Below the pieces are notes generated by a model. That model had not been told where the DNA came from. It saw only the letters and a list, made by a program, of their open reading frames with translations, and ran no database searches. DNA of 64,000 bases from UBA8438 sp963934795 (GTDB lineage: Bacteria > Acidobacteriota > Vicinamibacteria > Vicinamibacterales > UBA8438). Numbering within the stretch: position 1 is the stretch's first letter; each line of letters begins with the position of its first letter. A program made the position numbers and the translations under genes. Shown here in pieces: positions 28,573-37,066 of the stretch. The stretch covers positions 1-64,000 of the forward strand of contig CAWWAF010000001.1 of NCBI GenBank assembly GCA_963934795.1. Reading direction: 5' to 3'.

Positions 28573-30171
28573 GTGGTTCGCCGTTGGTTCTACGGGTGCT
28601 CGACACTCCTCCTGATCGGAATCCTCGCGGCGTCTGCCGTCATCCCTGCCATTCTCTGGGCACTGCTGATCGTCGGTCCGCTCATGCTGGTCGGTGTGTA
28701 CGACGTCACACAGCGCCAGCACACCATCCTGCGGAACTTTCCGATCATCGGGCACGGTCGCTACCTCTTCGAACTCGTGCGGCCCGAGATTCAGCAGTAC
28801 TTCATCGAGTCCAACACCGACGCCTTTCCCATTGAGCGGGAGTTTCGAGACCTCGTGTACCAGCGGTCGAAGGGCGACCTGGAGACCCAGCCGTTCGGCA
28901 CGCAGCGAGACGTCTACCGCCTGGGTTATGAGTGGGCCGCGCATTCGCTGGCCCCGGTCGTGCCGCTCGAGACCCCACCGCGTATCCCGATTGGCGGCGC
29001 CGACTGTCGCCAGCCCTACGACAGTGCGCTGCTCAATATTTCCGCCATGAGCTTTGGCTCGCTGTCCAGTCACGCCATCATGGCCCTCAATGGCGGGGCC
29101 AAGGCGGGCGGCTTCGCGCACAACACCGGCGAGGGTGGCATCTCGCCGTATCACCTGGAGCAGGGCGGTGACCTGATTTGGCAGGTCGGCACCGGGTACT
29201 TCGGGTGCCGCACATCGGACGGACGGTTTGACCCCGATCGCTTCGCGGACCAAGCGGCGCACAATACGGTGCGAATGATCGAGCTCAAACTGTCGCAAGG
29301 CGCCAAACCTGGGCACGGCGGCGTCCTGCCAGGCCGCAAAGTCTCGGCGGAGATCGCCGCGATTCGCGGCGTGCCGATAGGGGAAACGGTGCTCTCCCCA
29401 CCGGGGCACCCGGGGTTCACCACCCCGACCGGTCTGCTGGAGTTCGTAGCGCGGCTACGGGCGCTGTCAGGCGGAAAGCCGGTCGGTTTCAAGCTGTGCA
29501 TCGGGCAGCGGACCGAATTCCTGAGGCTGTGTAAGGCGATGCTCGACACCGGTATCCTCCCCGACTTCATCACGGTCGATGGGAGTGAGGGCGGCACCGG
29601 CGCAGCGCCACTGGAGTTCGCCAATTCGGTCGGGATGCCAGCGCGCGATGGGTGGATGCTCGCGCACAACGCGCTCAGAGGGGTACGGCTCCGAGACCGC
29701 ATCACGATCATCGCGTCCGGCAAAATACTGACCGGATTTGATATGGCGCGGGCGCTCGCGCTCGGCGCCGACGTGTGTCTCTCCGCGCGAGGAATGATGC
29801 TGGCGCTGGGCTGTATTCAGGCGTTGCGCTGTCACTCGGACCATTGCCCTACCGGGATCGCAACACAGAACCCGGCGTTGGTGCACGGTCTCGATGTCGA
29901 CGCCAAAACGCCACGCGTCACCAGGTTTCAGGAGGCGACGGTGAGGAGCTTGTTGGAGCTGCTGGGAGCGATGGGACTCTCGCACCCCAATGCGCTGGGC
30001 CCCCAGCACATCTTTCGTCGCATCAGCGACAGCCGCGTGCGCACCCTTCAGGACCTCCACGAGTTTATCCCTGAGGGCGCGCTGCTCGACGGCGGCGGCG
30101 AGGGGCCGTGGCACGAGGATTGGCGGACGGCCTGTGATTGCACCCTGTGGCGAGAGGCGGAGCAAATATGA
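28573..30171 (+). CDS. Membrane-anchored FMN-binding glutamate synthase-family protein
   Basis: A 532-residue protein. Two hydrophobic helices (about residues 7-40) come first, then the GltB-type FMN barrel: 'ALLNISAMSFGSLSSHAI', 'GGISPYHLEQGGDLIWQVG', 'DGSEGGTGAAPLEFANSVG' and 'GKILTGFDMARALALGAD'. A Cys cluster (C-x6-C-x4-C in 'GCIQALRCHSDHCPTG') would hold a 3Fe-4S center. Glutaminase and GltD partners are absent, so it is not a full glutamate synthase; the acceptor is unknown. The GTG at 28573 lacks a good ribosome site. Its stop codon overlaps the next gene's ATG by 4 bases. Confidence 0.85.
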   Translation: MVRRWFYGCSTLLLIGILAASAVIPAILWALLIVGPLMLVGVYDVTQRQHTILRNFPIIGHGRYLFELVRPEIQQYFIESNTDAFPIEREFRDLVYQRSKGDLETQPFGTQRDVYRLGYEWAAHSLAPVVPLETPPRIPIGGADCRQPYDSALLNISAMSFGSLSSHAIMALNGGAKAGGFAHNTGEGGISPYHLEQGGDLIWQVGTGYFGCRTSDGRFDPDRFADQAAHNTVRMIELKLSQGAKPGHGGVLPGRKVSAEIAAIRGVPIGETVLSPPGHPGFTTPTGLLEFVARLRALSGGKPVGFKLCIGQRTEFLRLCKAMLDTGILPDFITVDGSEGGTGAAPLEFANSVGMPARDGWMLAHNALRGVRLRDRITIIASGKILTGFDMARALALGADVCLSARGMMLALGCIQALRCHSDHCPTGIATQNPALVHGLDVDAKTPRVTRFQEATVRSLLELLGAMGLSHPNALGPQHIFRRISDSRVRTLQDLHEFIPEGALLDGGGEGPWHEDWRTACDCTLWREAEQI

Positions 30172-31026
30172 CCACTGTGATCGAACGTCTGGACATGGTC
30201 CAACTGTTGACCCAGATCATCGAGTAATTGCCGAAACTGTTCGCGGCACTCGTGGTCATCGTGCTCTTCTGGTTGGGGTACCGGCTGACACGACTACCGT
30301 TCTCGGGGTTGCTGGAGCGCGGCGCTGGCCGGCCTCGGCGTAGTCGGCATTGCGGTTGGATTCGCTGTGCAGGACTCGATTGCCAATGTCATCTCCGGCA
30401 TCATGATCTTCATGGATAAGCCGTTCGAGGTAGGCGACTGGATCACGGTCGTCGACCGGTCTGGCGAGGTGAACGACATCACCATGCGGTCGACGCGTAT
30501 TCGGACGCAACGCAACACCTACGTGGTCATCCCGAACAAGACGATCATCGACGCGGTATTGGTCAATCACCCCCAAAAGGGCATCACACGCGTGGACGTT
30601 CCGGTCGGCATCGCCTACAAAGCATCGGTCCCGAGCGCCCGCGAGGTGATGCGGACCTCCGCACGCGGCGGCGAGGGGGTCATGACCGATCCGGCCCCGG
30701 ACGTTGTCGTGATGGAGCTGGGCGACTCGCGTGTCAACCTCAGTCTACGGGTGTGGATCGAGCGAGCCACTAATGCGGAACCGGTGTACTCTGCGGTCAT
30801 GGAGGCGGCCAAGCTCGCGCTGGATGAGGCCTTCGCTCCGCTCGACAAGGGCGCGAGCCTCCGGCCGCGGCGAACCGTCCGCCAGAAACAGCTCGTCGTG
30901 GAACCCCTCGGTCCTATACCCGTCGAATCGCAACGCGGTCGTCTCCTGTTCCGAGCCGACTATCGGGCCTCGCGAGCATCCGCCTCGAGGACGCGGGCTC
31001 CCCGAAGAATGCCGCCGAATGAGTAA
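30168..31026 (+). pseudogene. mscS: Broken MscS-family mechanosensitive channel gene
   Basis: The frame opens at the ATG 30168 (MTTVIERLD...), overlapping the previous stop as ATGA, but meets TAA at 30225-30227. The same frame resumes with a membrane helix ('LPKLFAALVVIVLFWLGYR'). Near 30303-30320 the coding moves to the +1 frame, where the MscS pore helix and hinge are unmistakable ('GLGVVGIAVGFAVQDSIAN', 'ISGIMIFMDKPFEVGDWI'). About one transmembrane segment is missing at the junction, so a deletion accompanies the shift. The C-terminal part overlaps the convergent gene by 67 bases. Assembly error is an alternative to real decay. Confidence 0.8.
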
Positions 31027-32045
31027 TTCGCCTCATGGCACGCGTACTCGTAGACCTTGTTGTCAGTGGCCGGCCAGACATATTCACCGCTCCACGACGC
31101 CGCCCAGACCGTGGGGTCCTCCACGGTGAAGCCGTACAGGAGGGTGTCGGCGTCGATCCGGCTGAATCGTTCCACAACATGCAGGTTCCGCGAGGCCTGA
31201 CCCAGCGATGGGGAATCGCGAAAATTCGTCGTGTCAACGACCAGGGTGTCGCCGTCCCAGTGTCCGATTGAATCACCCAGCCACGTTCGAATCTCCGGCG
31301 ACACGTGCTCCTGATTCATCCGCACAATACGCGCGTCATGCACCATCTCGACCAGGACCATCACGGTGTCGTCGGTCTGCACGATCCGCTTCAGATTGTT
31401 GTAAAGCACGGGCAGCATCGGCGGCCCCGCAGTGGACCCGAAACCCATAAGGCAGCGTTCGGCGTGTGGGCGCCGCTCGGGGTGGTCATAGGGTCCAGGC
31501 GCGTCAAGGTCGTCGTCGAGCCACCATGCGGTGCCCGTGTTGGGCCGGCCCGCGAAAGCAGGCGTCGATGCGCGCGCCGCCGGTGTCAGTGGCGGACGCC
31601 GCCCGTTCGGCGGGTCGGTGATGATCGACGTGCGGAACTGACCGTCGATCCGGAACCCCGACTGGCCAAAGTCCATCCAGAACGAGTTGTAACCACCGAC
31701 GTTGCCAGCGGCGCCGCTCGACCCGTCGCCTCCAACCGGCGGGGCCTCTCTCGGCGCTCCGCCTTCCACGTTCCGTTCGTCCGGGATGTTGAAGAGCCCT
31801 TCGAGCGAACTGGCGCCGGCAGCCAGGGTCGCGGCCTCCTCCTCGGTCAACACCAGCTGGTCAGCCAGCTCGACTGGTCGCTGCAACGGCGTCAGCGTCG
31901 CAATGTCATACATCCCCGACAAGTCCGGCCGACCGTCCGGCCGCCTCGGAATGTCCGAGGTGGGCGCCTGTGCGAAGGCAGTGGACACCGAGACCACAGC
32001 CGTAACCGCCAACGCCCCGAACCGTAACCTTCGTCGACTCCGCAT
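30960..32045 (-). CDS. Secreted protein of the 'RPDLSG' acidobacterial family (copy 1)
   Basis: A 361-residue exported protein (signal peptide to about residue 25, 'STAFAQ'). The mature part starts 'RRPDGRPDLSGMYD' and includes 'TPLQRPVELADQLVLTEEEA'. It later has 'ERCLMGFGSTAGPPMLP', 'NLKRIVQTDDTVMVLVEMVHD', 'WLGDSIGHWDGDTLVVDT' and 'YEYACHEANYSFGGILRGA'. A paralogue at 61536 shares all these blocks. The family is common in Acidobacteriota and has no known function. The ATG at 32045 has AGGTG 5 bases upstream; one four codons earlier is less likely. Confidence 0.8.
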   Translation of the reverse strand: MRSRRRLRFGALAVTAVVSVSTAFAQAPTSDIPRRPDGRPDLSGMYDIATLTPLQRPVELADQLVLTEEEAATLAAGASSLEGLFNIPDERNVEGGAPREAPPVGGDGSSGAAGNVGGYNSFWMDFGQSGFRIDGQFRTSIITDPPNGRRPPLTPAARASTPAFAGRPNTGTAWWLDDDLDAPGPYDHPERRPHAERCLMGFGSTAGPPMLPVLYNNLKRIVQTDDTVMVLVEMVHDARIVRMNQEHVSPEIRTWLGDSIGHWDGDTLVVDTTNFRDSPSLGQASRNLHVVERFSRIDADTLLYGFTVEDPTVWAASWSGEYVWPATDNKVYEYACHEANYSFGGILRGARVLEADAREAR

Positions 32046-32368
32046 ACACACCTCCATCTGGCACTCGCGTCAACCGCATCAGTCCGTCAACTCTCCACGC
32101 GGCGCGGACCGCGAAGCCACTCCCGCTAGTGTATCGCTGGCCGGGAGGCCGCCACCACTCTACCGGGGTCCTGCGGCCGTCCCCAGCAGGCCCAAGGGCC
32201 ACCAGCCCCGCGGTTGGAGCCGACTACACGCGTGGCGCCGCGACGCGCGGTATCCGGGGTGGAGACGTGTCACCACGCCGCCGCGTCATCGCGAAGAAGC
32301 GCGGTGACTGGTTCGACGGCCCCCGCTTGACATGGAGCCAACGGAGTCTGCATCGTCAAAATCGTCAC
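32046..32368. other. Intergenic region before the Cys/His-rich gene
   Basis: These 323 bases separate divergent genes. A TTGACA at 32329-32334 lies 35 bases before the ATG at 32369, but no good -10 hexamer follows at normal spacing. I recognise no coding sequence here. Confidence 0.5.
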
Positions 32369-32710
32369 ATGTTCTGGATCCGCGCCCATCTCACCGTCGC
32401 GACCGCAATTATCGCCTCCACCCACGTGACGGCGATTGCGGCGACCTCGATCGCGCTCTGCTGCGCGCCGCATCATCATGCGACCGAGGCGCCGGAGAAC
32501 ACCGACGAGACCGGGACGTCAGCGGCCGCGACATGCCCGCTCCATCGGGCCGCGGAAGAGACCTGCTCGATGCCACAGTGCCCGATTCATTCGCGATCCA
32601 CAGAAGTCTCGGACCATCTCGGCCATGTGACCGCGACCGCGCACCAGCACCACGCTGAGCGGACGACGGTAGCCGACGACGACGGCGCCTTCCACGGGCG
32701 CACCGTCTGA
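32369..32710 (+). CDS. Small exported Cys/His-rich protein, possibly metal-binding, possibly interrupted by TGA
   Basis: Up to the TGA at 32708-32710 this is a 113-residue protein. A signal-like helix (residues 3-30) is followed by 'CCAPHHH', 'CPLH', 'CSMPQCPIH', 'DHLGH' and 'HQHH' clusters, which suggest metal binding. After the TGA the same frame stays open to 33112 and encodes 'CQLVCDEDEL', 'VLGHPGVLP' and a Pro-rich 'LPTPPRPVFVPPPRS'. Similar Cys-rich secreted proteins in related bacteria, as I recall, end in this way. The 33112 stop would overlap the next ATG as ATGA. Whether TGA is the real end, a nonsense mutation or recoded is open. The neighbours are CopC-like genes, so a copper role is plausible. 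Confidence 0.5.
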   Translation: MFWIRAHLTVATAIIASTHVTAIAATSIALCCAPHHHATEAPENTDETGTSAAATCPLHRAAEETCSMPQCPIHSRSTEVSDHLGHVTATAHQHHAERTTVADDDGAFHGRTV

Positions 32711-33108
32711 ACCGTTAAATCTGAAGGAACCAAGGCACTGCCCAACACCCAGCAGTGCCAGCTCGTGTGCGACGAGGATGAGTTGTCGCCACTCGTCGTG
32801 CTCGGCCACCCTGGGGTACTACCTCGGGCCAGCGCCGTACCGACCCCAGACCGGCTAAGCATGCGCCTCCCGGCACGTGCCCTGTCGCTTCCGACCCCGC
32901 CCCGCCCGGTGTTCGTTCCTCCTCCGCGCTCCCAGTCGTCACTGTCAAGACGAAGTCGTTCGCACGGCGGTTCCATAGCCGGCGCGTGCTCGCCATCGTG
33001 GCGTCATGTCGCCGGTCGCTGTGCACAGACGAACAGACCGTCCCAGCCAGGTCGGAGACTGCGCACGCGCAGCCCGACGACGCGGGCCGGCCCTCGCGAG
33101 GAGCACGA
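32711..33108 (+). other. Possible in-frame continuation of the Cys/His-rich gene
   Basis: This 398-base stretch has no separate gene. The frame of the upstream gene is open throughout (134 codons including the stop at 33110-33112). Its first half looks protein-like; its last part, rich in Arg and Ser, does not resemble anything I know. An open frame of this length is not by itself significant in such G+C-rich DNA. Confidence 0.4.
32734..32759 (+). other. Perfect 8-base hairpin downstream of the in-frame TGA
   Basis: GGCACTGC and GCAGTGCC pair perfectly around a 10-base loop (CCAACACCCA). The stem begins 23 bases after the TGA at 32708-32710. No T tract follows, so it is not an intrinsic terminator. 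The loop lacks the early G expected of bacterial SECIS elements. Confidence 0.5.
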
Positions 33109-34350
33109 ATGATGACCGCACGACCCCGGACCCTTACTGCACTGTTAGTGGTTTTGCTGTGGACCAGCTGGCCAGCCCAGTCCCCAGGCCGTGCCGCGGT
33201 GGCTGACGGTGGACCACCGCCCGCGCATGGGGCGTTTCCCTCTGGAGCGTTCGACGACACCGGCCGACTCTGGGTGGCGTGGGTAGATGGACCACGCGTC
33301 GTCGTCGCGAGTTCGACCGACCGCGGCCGGTCATTCGGTGACCCGGTGGAGGTCACCGACGCCCCTGAAGAGATCGACGCAAACGGTGATGCTCGACCGA
33401 AGGTGGCGGTCGGCCGCGATGGAGAGGTGTTCGTTGCCTGGACGCGCCGCGGCGTCAAGCCCTACACCGGAGATATCCGTTTCGCGCGCTCGACGAACGG
33501 TGGCCTCAGCTTCTCGCGCCCCCGAACCATCAACGACGACGGCCTCGCCACCGGACACCGGTTCGAATCGATCGGGGTGAACCAACGAGGCGAGCTGTTC
33601 ATGGTCTGGATCGATAAGCGGGACCTTGAGGTGGCGGTGGACGCGGGTGATTCCTGCGACGGGGCGGCGCTCTACTACACCTGGAGCACCGACAGCGGCG
33701 CGACGTTCGCTCCCAATTGAAAACTCAAGGACCAGGTGTGCGAGTGCTGCCGGATTGCACTCAGCTTCAATGCACGGGGCTGGCCGGTCATCGTCTGGCG
33801 CGAGGTGCTCGAGGGGAGCATTCGCGACCACGGGGTAGTGCAGTTCCTCGACCGCGATCGATTCACCGCCATTGGTCGAGTCGCGGTGGACGGCTGGAAG
33901 CTGGATGGATGCCCGCACCATGGCCCGGCGCTCACGCGCGATGCGGATGGCGCGTACCACACGGTGTGGCTCACGGGGGCTGGCCCGCAGGGCGGCGGCG
34001 CTTTCTATGCCCGGTCCGCCGGTGGCCACGGCGACGCCCCGCTCACCTTCTCCGAGCCGATGCGAGTGGGTACGCCCAAGACGCTTGGGCATGCCGACAT
34101 CGAAGCCGTGGGCCGCCAGGTGGTCATCGTCTGGAAAGAACGGGTGCAACCCAACGCCACCGCAATCTTTGCCATGACCTCGGACGACGCCGGACGCAGT
34201 TGGGCGGAGCCGCACGAGGTCACCCGCACCACGGGCATCTCGGATCATCCGCTGCTGCTCGCGGACGGCAGCAACCTGCTCGTCGCGTGGCACACAGCCG
34301 CCGAGGGCTACCGCCTCCTCACGGTGGACAGTAGTCGAGCCAGTTACTAG
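33109..34350 (+). pseudogene. Exported sialidase-like (BNR/Asp-box) propeller gene with in-frame TGA
   Basis: A single reading frame of 413 sense positions is interrupted only at codon 204 (TGA, 33718-33720). Before the stop come a signal peptide and three Asp-box blades ('SSTDRGRSFGDP', 'RSTNGGLSFSRP', 'WSTDSGATFAPN'). After it come a 'CECCR' motif, 'DGWKLDGCPHHGPAL' and a fourth Asp box ('TSDDAGRSWAEP'). Both halves clearly belong to one propeller. The most economical cause is a CGA-to-TGA change. The adjacent copper-type genes suggest a periplasmic copper-related role rather than a sialidase. The start at 33109 has AGGAG upstream; a second ATG follows at once. Confidence 0.78.
33742..33762 (+). 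other. Hairpin 21 bases after the TGA of the sialidase-like gene
   Basis: GAGTGC and GCACTC pair perfectly around the loop TGCCGGATT. The loop begins 27 bases after the TGA, is 9 bases long and has G as its second base. These values fall within the general bacterial SECIS model as I remember it. Hairpins like this arise often by chance in G+C-rich coding DNA, and this one also encodes part of the CECC motif. Confidence 0.45.
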
Positions 34351-34438
34351 TTGCGCCCCGGACACCACCGGAGGTCTTAAGTAATCTTGTGCGGTAACCT
34401 GCATCGTAACGACGCAACGCGTTCATCTCAGGAGCAAC

Positions 34439-34813
34439 ATGATGACCATTCGACCTTACACATTGGCTGCCTCCACCCTGATCATCGCGCTGGCCGCGGC
34501 GGCCACATTGTCGGCGCATATGGCCTACTCGAAGAGCATGCCCGCCAAGGACGCGACGTTGAGCGAGTCGCCCGGTCACGTGCAGGTGTGGTTTACCCAG
34601 GACCCTGAACCGGCCGTGAGTCAGCTCTCGCTGGAGGGACCGAATGGCGAGATCGCGCTAGGCGAGACAACGGTCGGCGACGAGAAGTCGCTTGTCGCGA
34701 CTGTGCCAGCCGCTCTCGCGCCTGGCAGCTACACCGTCAAATGGCGCTCCGCTGGTGACGACGGTCATGTGCTTCGAGGCGACATCGCATTTTCGGTCCG
34801 CGCGGCCGAGTAG
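34439..34813 (+). CDS. copC: CopC-domain copper-binding periplasmic protein
   Basis: A 124-residue protein with a signal peptide (residues 1-24). Cleavage after 'LSA' would leave an N-terminal His ('HMAYSKSMPAKDATL'), the usual Cu(II) ligand in CopC. The CopC beta-barrel follows: 'SESPGHVQVWFTQ' and the C-terminal 'SAGDDGHVLRGDIAFSV', whose DGH supplies a second ligand. CopC proteins carry copper in the periplasm. AGGAG lies 4 bases before the ATG; a second ATG follows at 34442. It sits 88 bases after the interrupted sialidase-like gene on the same strand. Confidence 0.85.
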   Translation: MMTIRPYTLAASTLIIALAAAATLSAHMAYSKSMPAKDATLSESPGHVQVWFTQDPEPAVSQLSLEGPNGEIALGETTVGDEKSLVATVPAALAPGSYTVKWRSAGDDGHVLRGDIAFSVRAAE

Positions 34814-34864
34814 CGGCGGTGGAATCCGCGAAGCGGACCTGACGGCCCCACGGGCACAACGTTC

Positions 34865-35266
34865 TCACCGTGGCGGACGTTGCACGGTGAAGGTGACGGT
34901 GCCAGACTGTTTCTCGCTGTCGGCGCGGTCAACGGTCCAGGTCATCGTCCACTCGCCATTGGGCATGGGTCCGGTGACCCGACCCATAAGATCATTCTCC
35001 CCCATGGTGTGGAGGCCCTCGATCCTGGCGCGGTTGCCCGGCCCGGAGATCTCGAGCGTGCTCCCCTCAACGGGCGGGGCGAGGTCGAACCAGACCCGTA
35101 CCGTTCGGACCGGCCCGTCGAGCGCGGCACCATCCTCCGGCGTGCTGCCAGCCAGCGTGATCTGAGCGGACACCGGTGTCGCCAATAGGGCGAACAGGGC
35201 GACCGCCGCGAACGCCCGAGCCATACGGGCAAGCGGTCTGCGCCGCTCCGAAAGTACATCCGTCAT
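34865..35266 (-). CDS. CopC-like protein lacking the copper-binding histidines
   Basis: A 133-residue exported protein (signal peptide to about residue 34, 'TPVSAQ') with a CopC-like barrel: 'STPEDGAALDGPVRTVRVWF' and 'SGTVTFTVQRPPR'. The mature N-terminus starts 'ITLAGSTP' with no His, and the 'DGH' segment of CopC is replaced by 'RADSEKQ'. Copper binding in the usual way is therefore unlikely; it may be a structural or CopD/YobA-type partner. AAGGAAG precedes the ATG. It is convergent with the copC gene. Confidence 0.78.
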   Translation of the reverse strand: MTDVLSERRRPLARMARAFAAVALFALLATPVSAQITLAGSTPEDGAALDGPVRTVRVWFDLAPPVEGSTLEISGPGNRARIEGLHTMGENDLMGRVTGPMPNGEWTMTWTVDRADSEKQSGTVTFTVQRPPR

Positions 35267-35319
35267 GTCAGCTTCCTTTCCGATGCGAAGCGCGTCCGCG
35301 ATCCGGTCCTGCCGACTTC

Positions 35320-36960
35320 CTACCGCTCTTGCATGTGCGGATAGCGATAGTCACGCGCCGGCGTGAACGTCTCTTTGGTCGTTCGGGTGCTGACCCACCG
35401 CAACAAATTCTGGGCGCTGCCAGCCTTGTCGTTGGTACCTGACGCGCGTGAACCGCCGAACGGCTGCTGCCCGACGACGGCGCCCGTCGGCTTGTCGTTG
35501 ATATAGAAGTTGCCCGCGGCGTGGCGCAGCCTGGACGAGGCCACATTGATGGCCGCGCGGTCCCGCGCGAACACGGCCCCGGTCAACGCATAGGGCGATG
35601 TGCGATCGCACAACTCAAGTGCCTGCTCGTAGTCGGCGTCCTGGTACACGTAGACGGTCAGGATCGGACCGAATAACTCGGTCTCCATCGTCGCATAGCG
35701 CGGGGCATGGGCCTGGATGATCGTGGGCGCGATGAAGTAGCCGACGCTGTCGTCACACACTCCGCCGCAGATGACATCGGCATCCGTATCAGTCTTCGCC
35801 CGGTCAATGTAGCCCTTGAGTGTGTCGAACGCGGACTTGTCGATGACCGCGCCCATGAAGTTCCTGAAGTCGGCGACATCGCCGTAGGGTATCGCTTCGA
35901 CCTCACTCACCAGCCGATCACGTAGATCGGTCCACAGACTTGCGGGAATATAGGCACGACTGGCGGCGCTACATTTCTGGCCCTGGTACTCAAACGCGCC
36001 GCGAATCAGATTCGCCGCCAGTTCCTCCGGGTCCGCCGACGAGTGGGCGAACACAAAGTCCTTGCCGCCGGTCTCACCGACGATGCGGGGATAGCTCTTG
36101 TATCCGGCGATGTTGGTGCCCACCGTGCGCCACATGCCTTGAAATACCGGGGTACTGCCGGTGAAATGAACTCCAGCCAGGTCCGGGTGCGCCATCGCCG
36201 GGTCGCCAATCTGCGCGCCCCCCCCCGGAACCAGATTGATGACACCAGGCGGAAGACCGGCCTCTTCGAGCAGTTGCATCAACCAGTAGGCTGAAAAGAC
36301 GGCGGTCGAGGCTGGTTTCCACACCACGGTGTTCCCCATCAGCGCTGGGCTCGTCGGCAGATTGCCCGCGATCGACGTGAAATTGAACGGTGTGACCGCG
36401 AAGACGAATCCTTCAAGCGCGCGGTACTCGACGACATTCCATATCCCAGGCGCGCTCTGCGGCTGCTGCTCGTAGATCTCAGGCAGATACGACACATTGA
36501 ACCGCCAGAAATCGATCAGCTCGCAGGCGGCGTCGATCTCGGCCTGAAACGCGGTCTTGCTCTGATTGAGCATGGTCGCCGCGTTCAACACCTGGCGATA
36601 CCGGCCGGCCAGCAGTTCCGCAGCTTTCAGGAAAATTGCCGCCCGAGACTCCCACGGCATGGCGCTCCATTCGGGGCGCGCCGCCGCGGCGGCCGCGGTC
36701 GCCTGGTGCACGGTCTCGGCATTCCCACGGTGATATGTGGCCAGCTGCCGCTGATGGTCGTGCGGCACGATGCAGGTGCCGACGTCACCGGTCGCCACGT
36801 CCCGACCACCGATGACGAGCGGAATCTCTACCGAGGACGTGCCGAACGCGTCGAGCTGCGCCTTGATAGCCGTCTTCTCCGAAGATCCTGGCGCATAGCT
36901 CAGGACCGGTTCATTGAGGGGAGTCGGGACTGTGACGCGGGCGTTGTGCATCGGGGACAC
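35320..36960 (-). CDS. pruA: L-glutamate gamma-semialdehyde (1-pyrroline-5-carboxylate) dehydrogenase
   Basis: A 546-residue aldehyde dehydrogenase of the P5C dehydrogenase (ALDH4) branch. Diagnostic segments are 'FVFAVTPFNFTSIAGNLP', 'GNTVVWKPASTAVFSAYW', 'VHFTGSTPVFQ', the Glu motif 'RIVGETGGKDFVFAH', and the catalytic Cys in 'AFEYQGQKCSAASRAYIP'. The C-terminal 'GAVVGQQPFGGSRASGTNDKAG' is also typical. It oxidises glutamate semialdehyde to glutamate in proline breakdown. No proline dehydrogenase gene is adjacent. The start is GTG 36960 or ATG 36951; the GTG is nearer to a GGGAGA. Confidence 0.92.
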   Translation of the reverse strand: MSPMHNARVTVPTPLNEPVLSYAPGSSEKTAIKAQLDAFGTSSVEIPLVIGGRDVATGDVGTCIVPHDHQRQLATYHRGNAETVHQATAAAAAARPEWSAMPWESRAAIFLKAAELLAGRYRQVLNAATMLNQSKTAFQAEIDAACELIDFWRFNVSYLPEIYEQQPQSAPGIWNVVEYRALEGFVFAVTPFNFTSIAGNLPTSPALMGNTVVWKPASTAVFSAYWLMQLLEEAGLPPGVINLVPGGGAQIGDPAMAHPDLAGVHFTGSTPVFQGMWRTVGTNIAGYKSYPRIVGETGGKDFVFAHSSADPEELAANLIRGAFEYQGQKCSAASRAYIPASLWTDLRDRLVSEVEAIPYGDVADFRNFMGAVIDKSAFDTLKGYIDRAKTDTDADVICGGVCDDSVGYFIAPTIIQAHAPRYATMETELFGPILTVYVYQDADYEQALELCDRTSPYALTGAVFARDRAAINVASSRLRHAAGNFYINDKPTGAVVGQQPFGGSRASGTNDKAGSAQNLLRWVSTRTTKETFTPARDYRYPHMQER

Positions 36961-37066
36961 TCACCCGTATTCTCCCACAGCCTGCATCGCTGAGGCCCGT
37001 GTACAGCGGGCGGTTACAATCAAGCAGCGCGCTGCCGCGCCGCACCTTCCCTGCCAGAGATCCTGA

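Noticed and set aside
28348..29409. Open frame of 353 codons on the minus strand opposite the FMN glutamate-synthase-like gene
   Set aside because: The plus-strand protein is strongly recognisable; the minus-strand product is low-complexity and runs into the DUF1592 N-terminus region.
33558..33567. GGTTCGAATC, resembling a tRNA T-arm
   Set aside because: It lies inside the propeller coding sequence, and no acceptor, D or anticodon stems can be built around it.
32708..33720. General reassignment of TGA as a sense codon
   Set aside because: Many intact genes in the window end in TGA at the expected place, often in ATGA overlaps, so the code is standard.
33331..34404. Open frame of 357 codons on the minus strand across the sialidase-like gene
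   Set aside because: It is uninterrupted where the plus-strand gene has TGA, but its sequence has no domain, signal or repeat, while the plus strand shows clear Asp-box blades on both sides of the stop.
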